This document shows, piece after piece, positions 14,582-23,523 of a DNA stretch of 39,572 bases. A program made the translations under genes and the position numbers. Source of the DNA: a virus; the IMG/VR virus record IMGVR_UViG_3300027852_000092, positions 1 through 39,572 of that record; one strand, 5' to 3'. Each line of letters starts with the position of its first letter. Position 1 is the first letter of the stretch. The notes under the pieces are model-generated. The model was given only the letters and a program-made list of their open reading frames with translations, made no database searches and was not told the DNA's origin.

Positions 14582-17175
14582 TTTGGTTTACCATTGCCCT
14601 CTTCGTCGTCAGCTTTCTGGTGACTGCACTTCTGGCGCCCAAGCCAGACATCGAAGACGCGCGTGCGGGCTCGCTCGACGACGTTCAGTTCCCGCGGGCG
14701 ACTGAGGACGCGCCTATCCCGCTTGTGCTCGGACGTGTTCGAATGAACGCACCGAACACTCTCTGGTATGGAGACTTCTCGACTGTCGCGATCACCGAGA
14801 AAGTCAAAACAGGTTTGTTCTCGTCCAAGCACGTCGTTGTCGGACACAAATACTACTTGGGTTTGGACCTTGGCTTGTGCCTCGGACCTGACGTTGCAAT
14901 GACCGAGATTTTCATCGACGAGGAATCCGTGTGGACGGGAACCACATCGTCGACCGTTCCGACCACGGGAACGATTTCTGCTTCCCAGTTGTTTGGCGGC
15001 TATAAAGGTGGTGGCGGTTGGACAGGCGGCTTCCGTTTCTATCCAGGCACGTTCCCACAAACAGAAAATGCCTACATTGAAGGCATCGTTGGCGCAGGTA
15101 ACTCGCCTGGCTACGGCGGTATGTCTCACCTCGTTTTTGAGAACAACTATATCGGTGAGTCGAACCAGCTGCGGAAGATGGGTTTCATCCTTCAGAAGTA
15201 CACCAACGACATTGGCGCGCCGAACTCGGGCAAAGTCGGCGACGACATGAACCCAATGGAAGCGCTGTACCAGATCTGCATTGATCCTTGGGTAGGCCTC
15301 GGTATTGATCCCGCTCAAATCGACGGAGCGAACTGGCTCGCTGTCGCAACGACGCTGCACACCGAAGGCAATGGTTGCTCGGTACTCGTGACAACGGGTC
15401 AGTCAGGCAAGCAGATCATGAAAGAGATCTTGCGCCAGATTGATGCGATCATGTTCCAGGATCCTGAGACTGGTCAACTGAAGATCAAACTGATCCGCGA
15501 CGACTACGACGTGGGAACTATTCTCGCGTTCGACGAGGACGACATTCTGAAGGTCCGCAACTTCACGAAAACAGCGTGGGAAGACGTTGTTGCTCAGGTC
15601 AAGGTTTCGTTCCCGCAATTGAACAAAGAATCCTCAGCAGTCGCGATCTCGCAGGATATGGCTACCGCTGGCATGATCGGTCGAATGAAGACGGTCAACA
15701 TGTCCTTCCCGTTCTGCTACGAGGCTGATCTTGCGAACGAGATCGCATCGCGCGAACGCGCACAGCAGTCAGTTCCTTTGTTCCGCATGACTCTCGAAAT
15801 GAACCGGAACGCTTATACGCTGCGACCGGGCGACGTGTTCAAGATCTCGTGGCCAGAATATGGCTTGAGCGACCTCGTGATGCGAGTGCAAAAGCACGAC
15901 CTCGGTGAGCTGCTCAACAACAAGATCGTGGTCGATTGTATCCAGGACGCTTTCGCGGTCGGTACTGTCGTGTTCGCGGCACCTGTAGGGAGCTCATGGA
16001 CAGCGCCTGTCACCACTCCTTCGTTGATCGTGACATGGGAGGAGTTGAACCTACCATTCTTCTTCGCTCGTAAACTCGACTACCCAGTGGCTGCGACGTA
16101 TGCGCAACCGTTCATGATCCCGCTGAAACCGAACTCGAGTTCAAGCACCTACACGCATTGGGGCGGCATCGTTTCCGGGACCTTGGACACCGCTGATCAA
16201 GTGGAAGTCGAGTATCCTGCAACAGGCACACTCGCCGCTGCGTATGATCGAGAAACAGGCCAGTTGACCGGTCTCGATGCTACTGGGTTCACGATTGATG
16301 GACGGGACGGTACTTTTGTCGCGGGCACGGATTCCGCTGAAGTTCATTCCGGTGACCTCGGTATTCTTTACATCGACGGCGAGTGGCTAGGTTTCACTGG
16401 CGTGACGAACAACCCAACGACTGCGGTCGTGACGAACGTCTACCGCGGCCTGTTCGGCTCGACCGTGAAGGATCACGCACTCGGCACACGCGTCTACCAG
16501 GTTACTCCTGAGATGTATGGCTACGGTTATGCAGGCGCGGACGTTGTGGGCGACAACACAGGACGCACCAACTGGTATTTCAAACTGCTTGATGCTGTTG
16601 GCGGCAACGTCATGGATCCCGCGTCGGTGACAGAAGAAACTTATACGCCGGGCGACGAGATGCGCGTCCCTGCACGTCCTCGCAACTTGCAGCTTGATGC
16701 TGTTCGAACTGTGCGCGAAGTCATCGCAGCAGACGGTGATCTTGACGTGACGTGGAGCGCGACTGACCGTGAGTCGGGCACATCATACCCAACTGAGACG
16801 GCTGCCGCAGAGACGCCCGCAGAGACCGAGACATACGACGTGTCTGTCTACATCGGCGGCGTTTACAACGCAGGGCTTTCGACAACGAGCAACGCGACCA
16901 CAACATTCACCATTCCGTTCTCAACGTTGACTCCTCCTGTTGAGGAACTCGACTGCGAGGTGCGCGTGTGGGCGAAGAAGGTGAACCCAGACAATCCTAC
17001 AGACACGTTTGACTACCTTTCTACCGGCTATGCAAGCCTCTCCTTTACTTGTAATATCGTCGCGAATAAGGTACTATTGTCAGGCGATATGCAGAGCGGT
17101 ACAGACAACATCCTGTTGTCAGGCGACGAGCAAAGCGGTACAGACATTCTAGACCTTTCAGGAGACGAAGCGTAA
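14578..17175 (+). CDS. Tail tip / host-specificity protein (gpJ-like)
   Basis: The 865-residue protein opens with a hydrophobic helix (IALFVVSFLVTALLAP), then KPDIEDARAG and APIPLVLGRVRM, the usual beginning of phage tip-attachment proteins related to lambda gpJ. The middle has a phage-tail-type domain (DPWVGLGIDPAQID, MKEILRQIDAIMFQDPETGQLKIKLIRDDYDV). Residues about 700-800 look like fibronectin-type beta domains. The C-terminus ends in three tandem SGD-containing repeats. The order hub then tip, and the following fibre gene, support the role as the base of the adhesion device. Confidence 0.72.
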   Translation: MIWFTIALFVVSFLVTALLAPKPDIEDARAGSLDDVQFPRATEDAPIPLVLGRVRMNAPNTLWYGDFSTVAITEKVKTGLFSSKHVVVGHKYYLGLDLGLCLGPDVAMTEIFIDEESVWTGTTSSTVPTTGTISASQLFGGYKGGGGWTGGFRFYPGTFPQTENAYIEGIVGAGNSPGYGGMSHLVFENNYIGESNQLRKMGFILQKYTNDIGAPNSGKVGDDMNPMEALYQICIDPWVGLGIDPAQIDGANWLAVATTLHTEGNGCSVLVTTGQSGKQIMKEILRQIDAIMFQDPETGQLKIKLIRDDYDVGTILAFDEDDILKVRNFTKTAWEDVVAQVKVSFPQLNKESSAVAISQDMATAGMIGRMKTVNMSFPFCYEADLANEIASRERAQQSVPLFRMTLEMNRNAYTLRPGDVFKISWPEYGLSDLVMRVQKHDLGELLNNKIVVDCIQDAFAVGTVVFAAPVGSSWTAPVTTPSLIVTWEELNLPFFFARKLDYPVAATYAQPFMIPLKPNSSSSTYTHWGGIVSGTLDTADQVEVEYPATGTLAAAYDRETGQLTGLDATGFTIDGRDGTFVAGTDSAEVHSGDLGILYIDGEWLGFTGVTNNPTTAVVTNVYRGLFGSTVKDHALGTRVYQVTPEMYGYGYAGADVVGDNTGRTNWYFKLLDAVGGNVMDPASVTEETYTPGDEMRVPARPRNLQLDAVRTVREVIAADGDLDVTWSATDRESGTSYPTETAAAETPAETETYDVSVYIGGVYNAGLSTTSNATTTFTIPFSTLTPPVEELDCEVRVWAKKVNPDNPTDTFDYLSTGYASLSFTCNIVANKVLLSGDMQSGTDNILLSGDEQSGTDILDLSGDEA
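17071..17172 (+). repeat. Short tandem repeat encoding the tail-tip C-terminus
   Basis: Three consecutive units encode VLLSGDMQSGTDN (residues 832-844), ILLSGDEQSGTD (845-856) and ILDLSGDEA (857-865). The DNA repeats are about 39, 36 and 27 bases. The third is the end of the protein, two bases before the next gene's start overlap. Confidence 0.8.
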
Positions 17176-17594
17176 TGGCAGACAAAGAAATCAGTGCGCT
17201 CACAGCAGCGACAAAACCAGATGGCACGGAAGTCATTCATGGGAAACAAGGCGCGAACTCGCGCAAGATCACGTCGCAACAACTCGTTGAACTTGGCGCG
17301 TCGATTGTCACGGACAGCACAACGTCGCGGGCGTTCGTCGTCGGTGACGTTGGCAAGTACATTCGTTTCACGAACGGCGCCGCGATCACCGCAACATTCA
17401 ACACGGGAATCTTTTCTGCAAACGACGAGATGATCTTCGAACAAGCAGGCGCTGGTGTGATCACGTTCACTGCAGGCGCTGGGTTCACGTTGACGTCCGC
17501 GGGTTCACTCGTTGACTCGAACGGGCAGCAAACTGTCCAAGGCATCAAATTCCTGTCCGCAAGCTCGGCAATTCTGTTTGGTAATCTCGCATGA
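17175..17594 (+). CDS. Small tail-associated protein, fibre-like
   Basis: The 139-residue protein begins MADKEISALTAATKPDGTEVI, which resembles the short N-terminal modules of tail fibres that dock to the tip. The rest is Gly-, Ala- and Thr-rich beta sequence (KYIRFTNGAAITATFNTGIFSAND, GAGVITFTAGAGFTLTSAG), reminiscent of a compact beta-domain in phage structural proteins. The ATG overlaps the stop of the tip gene and its stop overlaps the adhesin start. Probably a fibre adaptor or a tail decoration protein, inferred from position. Confidence 0.6.
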   Translation: MADKEISALTAATKPDGTEVIHGKQGANSRKITSQQLVELGASIVTDSTTSRAFVVGDVGKYIRFTNGAAITATFNTGIFSANDEMIFEQAGAGVITFTAGAGFTLTSAGSLVDSNGQQTVQGIKFLSASSAILFGNLA

Positions 17595-20500
17595 TGAAGC
17601 AACTCCTAGGTGTTATCGCTAGCGCGGGCACCGGTGGCGGCGGTCCTGGACCTGGGAGTGACTTCCCAGTCATTGAGTCCTACAACACGAACACCGATCC
17701 TGCGACCAACGCGGGTTTCATCACGGTAACCAAACCGGCATCAGTCGCCATTGGCGACCTTTTGCTGTTCATCGTTGGTGACGCTGACACAACAGCCACC
17801 GACAACTGGACAGCGCCTTCCGGGTTCTTCGATGCAGGTCACTTCGGCAACGCGACTTCCGATTCTCACTTCTCGATCTTCTGGCGTATCGCTGACGGTA
17901 CGGAGACCGCAACTGCGACTGCGAATGTCAGTGACACAGGCGACGACATTGGCGCCATCTACATTCGAATCTCGAACGCCGATCAGACAGCGCCTATTTC
18001 TATGGTCGGCGCCGAAACAACCACAGCTGGGTTGACCGTCGTAGCGTCAGACATCACGACGCCTACAGACAACAATCTCGTGATCGCTTTGGCAGCAAAG
18101 GATGCAAACCAACCTACTGGCTGGTCTTTCGACAACGGGTTCTCGAGTCTGCATTCTTTCTGGTTCGATGCGGATCCTTCTTCCGGTTTGTTCATTGGTG
18201 AGAGTGACGAGGCAACAGCGGGCGCAATTGGCGCGACCACATTGACCATTGACGACAACTCAGACGGTCTGGTCGCCATGCAATTTTCGATCCAGCCACC
18301 ACAACCTACAGTCGAGGCGTTGATCAAGATTCCTGCGCACACTGTCGGGTCAGATTTGACTGACTTCCCAATCATGATCGACCTTGCCGACATGTCAGCA
18401 GCTTTCATCGCTGCCGTTGACGCGTCAGGCGACAATATCCGCGCCTATGAAGTAGATGGTACAACAGTAATCCCGCATGATGTGACCTACTTCAACAAAC
18501 CGGACAGTCGCGGTCGGATGTATGTCAAGAAAACGATCACCGAAGCGTCTGACACGGAGTTTTTGATCAAAGCAGAAACAACAGGCACAGCGCGCCTCGC
18601 TGTCGGTGACACGAATGGGCGGAATGCTGTTTGGTCCGACTACGAAGTCGTCTGGCAGTTTCCCGAGACCGATAACCGTACCGGCAACGCATATACTCAA
18701 GATGTGGTCGACCTCGAACCTCACACGGAATGGATCACCGTTGACTACCATGAGTTCGTTGGCAACCCGCACCAAGGCTTGGCTGTCGATGGGTCCAACC
18801 TGATCACAATCGACACAAACTACTTCCGTCGTCACACCACGTCCGACTTCGTCACCGTTGCCGCATCGAACATTGATCCCGTAGGCGACGTGAACACGGA
18901 CAAAGGCATCACCGCTCTCGATCACGCATCGGATGGTTGCATCGTCTCGGGAGAGCTCTGGGTTCCCATCGGGAAGTACCCACCTTCAGGTGCTCACAAC
19001 GAGTGGCTTGCTGTGTTCGACTCGACCACGCTCGCCTACCTTCGCGCCTACGACGTTACCTCAGGAACGATCTTGAACTCGTCAATCTGCTACGATGGCA
19101 CGTCGTTGTTCTACTGCTGTGACTTCGACGACGGGACCGTGATGCGGACCTATAACTCGACGGGCGTTCTTCAATCCACAATTACTCTTTCCACGTCGGT
19201 ATCGAGCGCGCAAGGCATCGAGTACGTTGACGGTGTGATCTACATCGCCTGCTCGGACGCAAACGAAGCCACATATGCTTTCGAGACAGACGGTACTTAC
19301 ATCGGTGAAGTGTTCCGTCGCCCTACTGTGGGTATCCAAGAAGGTTTGTCTTATGACGGAACATCGTTGTGGTCGCTGGATGGCGACGGTGATCTAATTC
19401 GTCTGCAGCAGGTTGCTGGGATCACAGATTACCGCAAGCTGCACTACGCGAACATCAACGTGAATATTCCGACGCTTTCGACAACGTGGACGATGGCAAC
19501 GTCTGTCTACTGGTCTGTGGAAGGCGGAGATCTTCAGCACGCTTTCCTGTCGATTGGCGATGGTGTCACAGACGCAAATCGCGCGTCCCTTGCTTACGAC
19601 GACGGTCCCGACGTTATCTCAATGTGGAACAGTACGGACAGTTGGGTTGCGGGATCCTACAATCCAGGCGAGTATGACACGTTCCGAGTTGCTGCAATGA
19701 GTGACGGCACGACCAATCGAAAGGTTTGGGAGAACGGTGCTGCTACCGTGGACAGTCCCGTGTCCGCTCGTCCTGTATCAGCAGGCACGGACGCTGACTT
19801 TGTCGTCAACGCATCGCGCACGGATAACTGGGAGGATGGCGAGGGCTACTACCAGAACATTTGGCTGCGCCATGAGGCCATGTCGGACGACTGGATGTTT
19901 GCAGATCATGCGAACATGCACGACCGCGCGAACTTCTACGTGGTCAATGATAAGTACACCGACTGGCGAGTCCTCGTCGATGAAGGTGGGCACGAGAACT
20001 ACCTGTCCATTCAAGAAATCGAGATGGCCGCGGCAGCTTCTGGAACGAACCTTTGCACAAACGGCTACGCGTATGCAGGAACAAATCGCACCGGTTGGGG
20101 GCCTGAGGAGGCTTTCGATGGTGACAAGGTTTCAACGAGTCACGGTTGGTCGGTGGACAAAACCGTTGACACTGATCGCTCGGAATGGTGGGTTGCTTAC
20201 TCGTTCACGAATCCACAAGACATCAACGAACTGCGTCTGTTCGCACGTCCGGATTGGGGCGTGCATATGCCCGTCTCATTCCGTCTCCAGTATCTTGATG
20301 GAACGGTGTGGAAAACCAAGTTCTCTGCTCGCTACGAACCGTTCTGGGATGACTCGGAAACACGGGCATTCACCGCCAACGTGGATCACCGCACTGAAGG
20401 GGCTGCACGCTACTGGCGTGTTTGGGGACCCACGTCAGACAACGGCACAAATGTCCACATTGCCGAACTAGAATTCCGTGAAAGCCATGGCGGTGCGGAC

Positions 20501-21511
20501 GTCACGACTACCGGTTTCGCGATCCAGGGCGGTGAGCGTGTAGGTTTTGAAGGGACATATGCGTTCGACAATATCGCGACAACAAGCAATTCGTGGGGCG
20601 TGGCTACCGGTACGACTTCTTACGACCTGCGATGGATCGGGCAGGACTTCGGTGCTGCAAACGACAAGGACGTGGTCGAGATTCAGATGACCTCGCGAGC
20701 AGATAGTTTCTACTCGCAGACGCCTACCAGTTTCTACATTGAACGGTCGACCGATGGTGTGACCTACACGCCCGCGTGGTACGTTGAGTCAATGGGCGCG
20801 ACGTGGACGGCTGCAGATTCTCGCATCTACCGTAGCCCTTGGGCCGCTGACGAACTTCGATTGATCGGTGAGAATGGTACAGCTGGTGCACAAGACACAA
20901 CCGACCAGAGCCCGGCCGCGACGACGTTGACTTGGGGCGGAGGCTCTGAGGTTTCTGAAACTCAAGCCTTGCACGGTCAGACGAAGTCAATCGGTATCAA
21001 CCACGACGACTTGTCGGGCGACACGCTGACAATCCCAGCGATTGACTTCGGGTCCACATCGACCGACGACTTCACGGTCGAGGTTTGGTTCTTTTCGACG
21101 ACGCACAACGCGACGTACTTCCACGCCTTGATGGGTAACGGTGACAACTCGACTGCCGGCTCGTGGTCGTTGTTCGTGCGCGACGACCCAAACAACTATC
21201 TTGACTTCCGTTGCCAAGGAGGTGCTGTTCTTCTCGGCGCAACGGATATTGCTGAGGACGAATGGCACCACGCTGCTATCTGTCGTGAAGGCGACGACTG
21301 GTACTTGTATCTCGACGGTGTTCAGCAAGACACTCACACGGACGCCGCTCGTTCGATGTATGGCGCAGCAGCCGGTGCAATCCACATCGGCGGCAACCAA
21401 GCTGGTGTGAACGATGAATGGCGCGGGTTCTTGGACAAGGTTCGCATCACGAAAGGCTTCTGTCGCTATCCTGGCGGCACAACCTTCAACCCACCGGAGT
21501 ATGTCGGATGA
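17591..21511 (+). CDS. Large multidomain tail adhesin / receptor-binding protein
   Basis: The 1306-residue protein appears to be a string of beta modules. Residues 30-235 are a Thr/Asp-rich beta sandwich. Residues 240-340 resemble DUF2341 (LIKIPAHTVGSDLTDFPIMID). Residues 377-611 look like a beta-propeller with repeated DGTSLF, DGVIYIA and DGTSLWSLDGDGD strand ends. Residues 616-770 are LamG-like. Residues 790-1073 hold two discoidin-like modules, one starting ARYWRVWGPTSD with GGADVTTTG. Residues 1113-1303 are a concanavalin/LamG-like domain (FTVEVWF, EWHHAAICREGDDWYLYLDG, KVRITKG). Sugar-binding folds at a tail tip suggest receptor recognition. Domain calls are by eye. Confidence 0.7.
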   Translation: MMKQLLGVIASAGTGGGGPGPGSDFPVIESYNTNTDPATNAGFITVTKPASVAIGDLLLFIVGDADTTATDNWTAPSGFFDAGHFGNATSDSHFSIFWRIADGTETATATANVSDTGDDIGAIYIRISNADQTAPISMVGAETTTAGLTVVASDITTPTDNNLVIALAAKDANQPTGWSFDNGFSSLHSFWFDADPSSGLFIGESDEATAGAIGATTLTIDDNSDGLVAMQFSIQPPQPTVEALIKIPAHTVGSDLTDFPIMIDLADMSAAFIAAVDASGDNIRAYEVDGTTVIPHDVTYFNKPDSRGRMYVKKTITEASDTEFLIKAETTGTARLAVGDTNGRNAVWSDYEVVWQFPETDNRTGNAYTQDVVDLEPHTEWITVDYHEFVGNPHQGLAVDGSNLITIDTNYFRRHTTSDFVTVAASNIDPVGDVNTDKGITALDHASDGCIVSGELWVPIGKYPPSGAHNEWLAVFDSTTLAYLRAYDVTSGTILNSSICYDGTSLFYCCDFDDGTVMRTYNSTGVLQSTITLSTSVSSAQGIEYVDGVIYIACSDANEATYAFETDGTYIGEVFRRPTVGIQEGLSYDGTSLWSLDGDGDLIRLQQVAGITDYRKLHYANINVNIPTLSTTWTMATSVYWSVEGGDLQHAFLSIGDGVTDANRASLAYDDGPDVISMWNSTDSWVAGSYNPGEYDTFRVAAMSDGTTNRKVWENGAATVDSPVSARPVSAGTDADFVVNASRTDNWEDGEGYYQNIWLRHEAMSDDWMFADHANMHDRANFYVVNDKYTDWRVLVDEGGHENYLSIQEIEMAAAASGTNLCTNGYAYAGTNRTGWGPEEAFDGDKVSTSHGWSVDKTVDTDRSEWWVAYSFTNPQDINELRLFARPDWGVHMPVSFRLQYLDGTVWKTKFSARYEPFWDDSETRAFTANVDHRTEGAARYWRVWGPTSDNGTNVHIAELEFRESHGGADVTTTGFAIQGGERVGFEGTYAFDNIATTSNSWGVATGTTSYDLRWIGQDFGAANDKDVVEIQMTSRADSFYSQTPTSFYIERSTDGVTYTPAWYVESMGATWTAADSRIYRSPWAADELRLIGENGTAGAQDTTDQSPAATTLTWGGGSEVSETQALHGQTKSIGINHDDLSGDTLTIPAIDFGSTSTDDFTVEVWFFSTTHNATYFHALMGNGDNSTAGSWSLFVRDDPNNYLDFRCQGGAVLLGATDIAEDEWHHAAICREGDDWYLYLDGVQQDTHTDAARSMYGAAAGAIHIGGNQAGVNDEWRGFLDKVRITKGFCRYPGGTTFNPPEYVG

Positions 21512-21897
21512 TCATGACTTTCCTTGCACGTTTCGCAATTGGCCGCGCACTGAGCGCCTTCGCTTCAAAGCTGCCGTGGCAAATCTGGGCAGCGCTTGCG
21601 GTGATCGTGTTTTTGGGGGCGAGTGCGTGGTATATCGACCGAACCGCCTTCACGCGCGGTTTTTCGAGGGCTGACGCGCAGTGGGTTGCGAAGGTCGAGG
21701 CTGAGGTTGCGCGACAAACAGAAATAAACAACACTGCTTTGCGGGCGGCAGAGGAAACCATTGCCCGTTTAAACGAGGCCAAGGAGGTCCGAGATGCTAC
21801 AATTGAACGACTTAACCGGGAAGCTGCTGAGGATCCCAATGCTAATCGGGAGTCTATTGGTGTTGACGGCGTGCGCCGACTCGATAACCAGCATTGA
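21508..21897 (+). CDS. Inner-membrane spanin (Rz-like)
   Basis: The start at 21508 is preferred because GGAGT (21496-21500) precedes it; a second ATG is at 21514. The 129-residue protein has one membrane helix at about residues 24-43 (LPWQIWAALAVIVFLGASAW). A long Glu-, Ala- and Arg-rich coiled coil follows (AKVEAEVARQTEINNTALRAAEETIARLNEAKEV). This topology, plus an embedded lipoprotein gene downstream, is that of the Rz-Rz1 spanin pair that fuses inner and outer membranes in the last step of lysis. No endolysin or holin is adjacent in the window. Confidence 0.75.
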   Translation: MIMTFLARFAIGRALSAFASKLPWQIWAALAVIVFLGASAWYIDRTAFTRGFSRADAQWVAKVEAEVARQTEINNTALRAAEETIARLNEAKEVRDATIERLNREAAEDPNANRESIGVDGVRRLDNQH

Positions 21898-22102
21898 CGG
21901 CGCCCCTGTACTGGAACCTGTGCCCGCGCAGCTGGCTGTCGCGTGCCTTGGTCCTGTCAAGCTGCCCAATCGCGCATTGACACAAGTCGAGGTTGAGACG
22001 CTTTGGCGTCAAGATCGTGAGAATTTGAAAGCGTGTGGGATCAGCAAAGAAGCTGTCGTCGCATACTACCAAGATCGTGATCGACGCCTTACCGGGTCTT
22101 GA
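21794..22102 (+). CDS. Outer-membrane spanin lipoprotein (Rz1-like)
   Basis: A strong AAGGAGG (21781-21787) places the start at 21794, giving 102 residues. It overlaps the Rz-like gene by 104 bases in another frame. The N-terminus has Lys and Arg, then a hydrophobic stretch and the lipobox LTAC, with the cysteine at residue 27. The mature part (PVPAQLAVACLGPVKLPNRALTQ, LWRQDRENLKACGISK) matches alphaproteobacterial phage o-spanins more than proline-rich coliphage Rz1. It overlaps the convergent HTH gene by 14 bases. Confidence 0.72.
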   Translation: MLQLNDLTGKLLRIPMLIGSLLVLTACADSITSIDGAPVLEPVPAQLAVACLGPVKLPNRALTQVEVETLWRQDRENLKACGISKEAVVAYYQDRDRRLTGS

Positions 22103-22283
22103 CCGGCTGTTCACGCAATTTCTTGATAGCAGCATCTAAGAGCACTTCAACGTGTTCAGGGATGGCTTGGCGTTTGTTTCGGTAGTTGGAAATCGACTGC
22201 GGAGTTTTGCGTAGTTGGCTCGCCATCTTGACATTGGTCCAACCCAGCGCTGTCTGCTTGCGAATAAATTCGTCTGAAGTCAT
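22089..22283 (-). CDS. Small Cro/CI-type helix-turn-helix regulator
   Basis: This 64-residue minus-strand gene is the only one in the window on that strand. The sequence MTSDEFIRKQTALGWTNVKMA, then SQLRKTPQSISNYRNKRQAIPEHVEVLLDAAIKKL, fits a compact XRE helix-turn-helix, with the recognition helix near TPQSISNYRN. There is no dimerisation or cleavage domain, as in Cro-like proteins. On the minus strand AAAGGA (complement of 22291-22296) precedes the start. An inverted repeat lies 32 bases upstream of the start, suggesting autoregulation. It may control the operators at 2594 and 31718; that is inference. Confidence 0.78.
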   Translation of the reverse strand: MTSDEFIRKQTALGWTNVKMASQLRKTPQSISNYRNKRQAIPEHVEVLLDAAIKKLREQPVKTR

Positions 22284-22314
22284 GCTCGGGTCCTTTGGTT
22301 ACCCGATTGATAGC

Positions 22315-22327
22315 ATAAGCGACTTAT
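22315..22327 (-). promoter_or_regulatory. Operator-like inverted repeat, copy 2, by the HTH gene
   Basis: ATAAG-CGA-CTTAT on the plus strand reads ATAAG-TCG-CTTAT on the minus strand, the direction of the HTH gene. A weak minus-strand promoter overlaps: TATGCT (complement of 22312-22317), with TTGTGC 19 bases further upstream. Binding here would plausibly repress the HTH gene. Confidence 0.65.
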
Positions 22328-22359
22328 ATTCTGCGAGCACAAAACTAGGTGGCGTTCCA

Positions 22360-22568
22360 TTCCCTGCAAAAAGCCCTGCGTTACGCGTATGCGCGTGTCC
22401 TTTTGGAAAATTTGTCTGACCCCCTTGCATGCTGCAGGTCGTGCAGGGAATGTTTGTTTTCAATCGGTTACGCGAGAAGTTCATGCAGGGAACGTGCAGG
22501 GAATCAGTTCCTGTTTTGCAACGGCGTCATAAAAACAAGTGGTTTGCGCAAAAATTTCGTGCAGGGAA
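22360..22568 (+). repeat. Iteron-like TGCAGGGAA repeats in a 390-base non-coding region
   Basis: The stretch 22284-22677 contains no gene I can support. It holds four direct copies of TGCAGGGAA at 22442-22450, 22484-22492, 22495-22503 and 22560-22568, and one inverted copy at 22360-22368. The copies share flanks (consensus YRTGCAGGGAAYRT or close). The spacing between direct copies is 42, 11 and 65 bases, near whole helical turns. It lies between a regulator and the replication genes, a usual place for a phage origin or a regulatory region. Confidence 0.65.
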
Positions 22569-22620
22569 CATGCCTCACCTAATGATCTAGCCTTATTGCC
22601 TTATTCGATCCTTGCGCAAG
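22543..22620 (+). repeat. Paired TTGCGCAA palindromes
   Basis: TTTGCGCAAA (22543-22552) and CTTGCGCAAG (22611-22620) are perfect 10-base palindromes with a shared TTGCGCAA core, 68 bases apart. Two CCTTATT direct copies (22591-22597 and 22599-22605) lie between them. They may be protein-binding sites in the same control region. Confidence 0.45.
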
Positions 22621-22677
22621 CGCGTGCGAACGTCCTACAACTGGGCATCGACAATCAACACCGCAACGGAGCAACAC

Positions 22678-23523
22678 ATGACTGACCTTATCTGGCAACC
22701 CGACGTCTTCGCCCTTGGGCAAACGGAATTCAACGTGGCTGAGTTCGAGGCTTGGATTGACCACAACGATTTCCAGCTGCACAAGACAGGCGAAAGCGAC
22801 ACACCGCTGGCCAACCTTTGGGCCGACGTGGAAGACGAGTACGCAATCGAGCGCATGATCGAATTTGGTGGGCGTCACTGCTACCGCGCATGGCAGTCAG
22901 GACGTGACCGTTCCGACTACATTGAGAACATCATTGAGATGGAACACGGCTCGGTGCTCGAGCATTCGACGATCAACTGGGGCATCCAAGGCGTGTCGCG
23001 TTCACTGTCACTCGAGCTTGCACGGCATCGCGTTGGTATCGCACTGTCGCAAGAATCGCAGCGGTATGTCGATGCAGCGGACATCAATTTCGTAGTGCCG
23101 CCTCTGGTCGCATATCTCGCTGGCGGGTCGATGTCCAACGCCGACGTGATCACGGAATTCCATCGCCACTGCTTGCGCGACCTCGAAACCTACAAGGCGT
23201 TGCAGGAAATGATTGTGGACGAGATCAAACGTAAGACGCCAAACATCAAGTCGCTGACCATGATCAAGAAACGCGCGAACGAAGCAGCACGAGCGCACCT
23301 GCCGAACGCGTGCGAAACGCGCTTCCTTTGGACGACCAACATGCGTCTCCTGCGCCACTTCCTGTGGCTGCGAGGCGGCAACGGCGCTGATCTTGAAATC
23401 CGTCGTCTTGCGAACTGGCTGCTTGCACAAGCGCAGGATGCTGCTCCTTCCGTATTCCACGACATGGCGTCGTCCGCCAATGATGGCGAGTATGGTGTGC
23501 CTGTGATCGTGAGCGCGAAGTGA
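22678..23523 (+). CDS. thyX: FAD-dependent thymidylate synthase ThyX
   Basis: ThyX methylates dUMP to dTMP using methylenetetrahydrofolate and reduced FAD. The start at 22678 follows ACGGAG and gives 281 residues, typical of the family. Visible motifs are HGSVLEHSTINW (90-101) and the ThyX signature RHRVGIALSQESQRY (116-130). The usual signature is RHR-x7-S; here the matching Ser is one residue further, a variant I believe occurs in phage enzymes. The gene overlaps the next start and heads the replication operon, so it should boost dTTP supply during infection. Confidence 0.9.
   Translation: MTDLIWQPDVFALGQTEFNVAEFEAWIDHNDFQLHKTGESDTPLANLWADVEDEYAIERMIEFGGRHCYRAWQSGRDRSDYIENIIEMEHGSVLEHSTINWGIQGVSRSLSLELARHRVGIALSQESQRYVDAADINFVVPPLVAYLAGGSMSNADVITEFHRHCLRDLETYKALQEMIVDEIKRKTPNIKSLTMIKKRANEAARAHLPNACETRFLWTTNMRLLRHFLWLRGGNGADLEIRRLANWLLAQAQDAAPSVFHDMASSANDGEYGVPVIVSAK

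Noticed and set aside
22284-22677. CRISPR array or tRNA gene in the non-coding region
   Set aside because: The TGCAGGGAA repeats are too short and irregular for CRISPR, and no cloverleaf or TTCGAATC-type T-loop was found there or elsewhere in the window.
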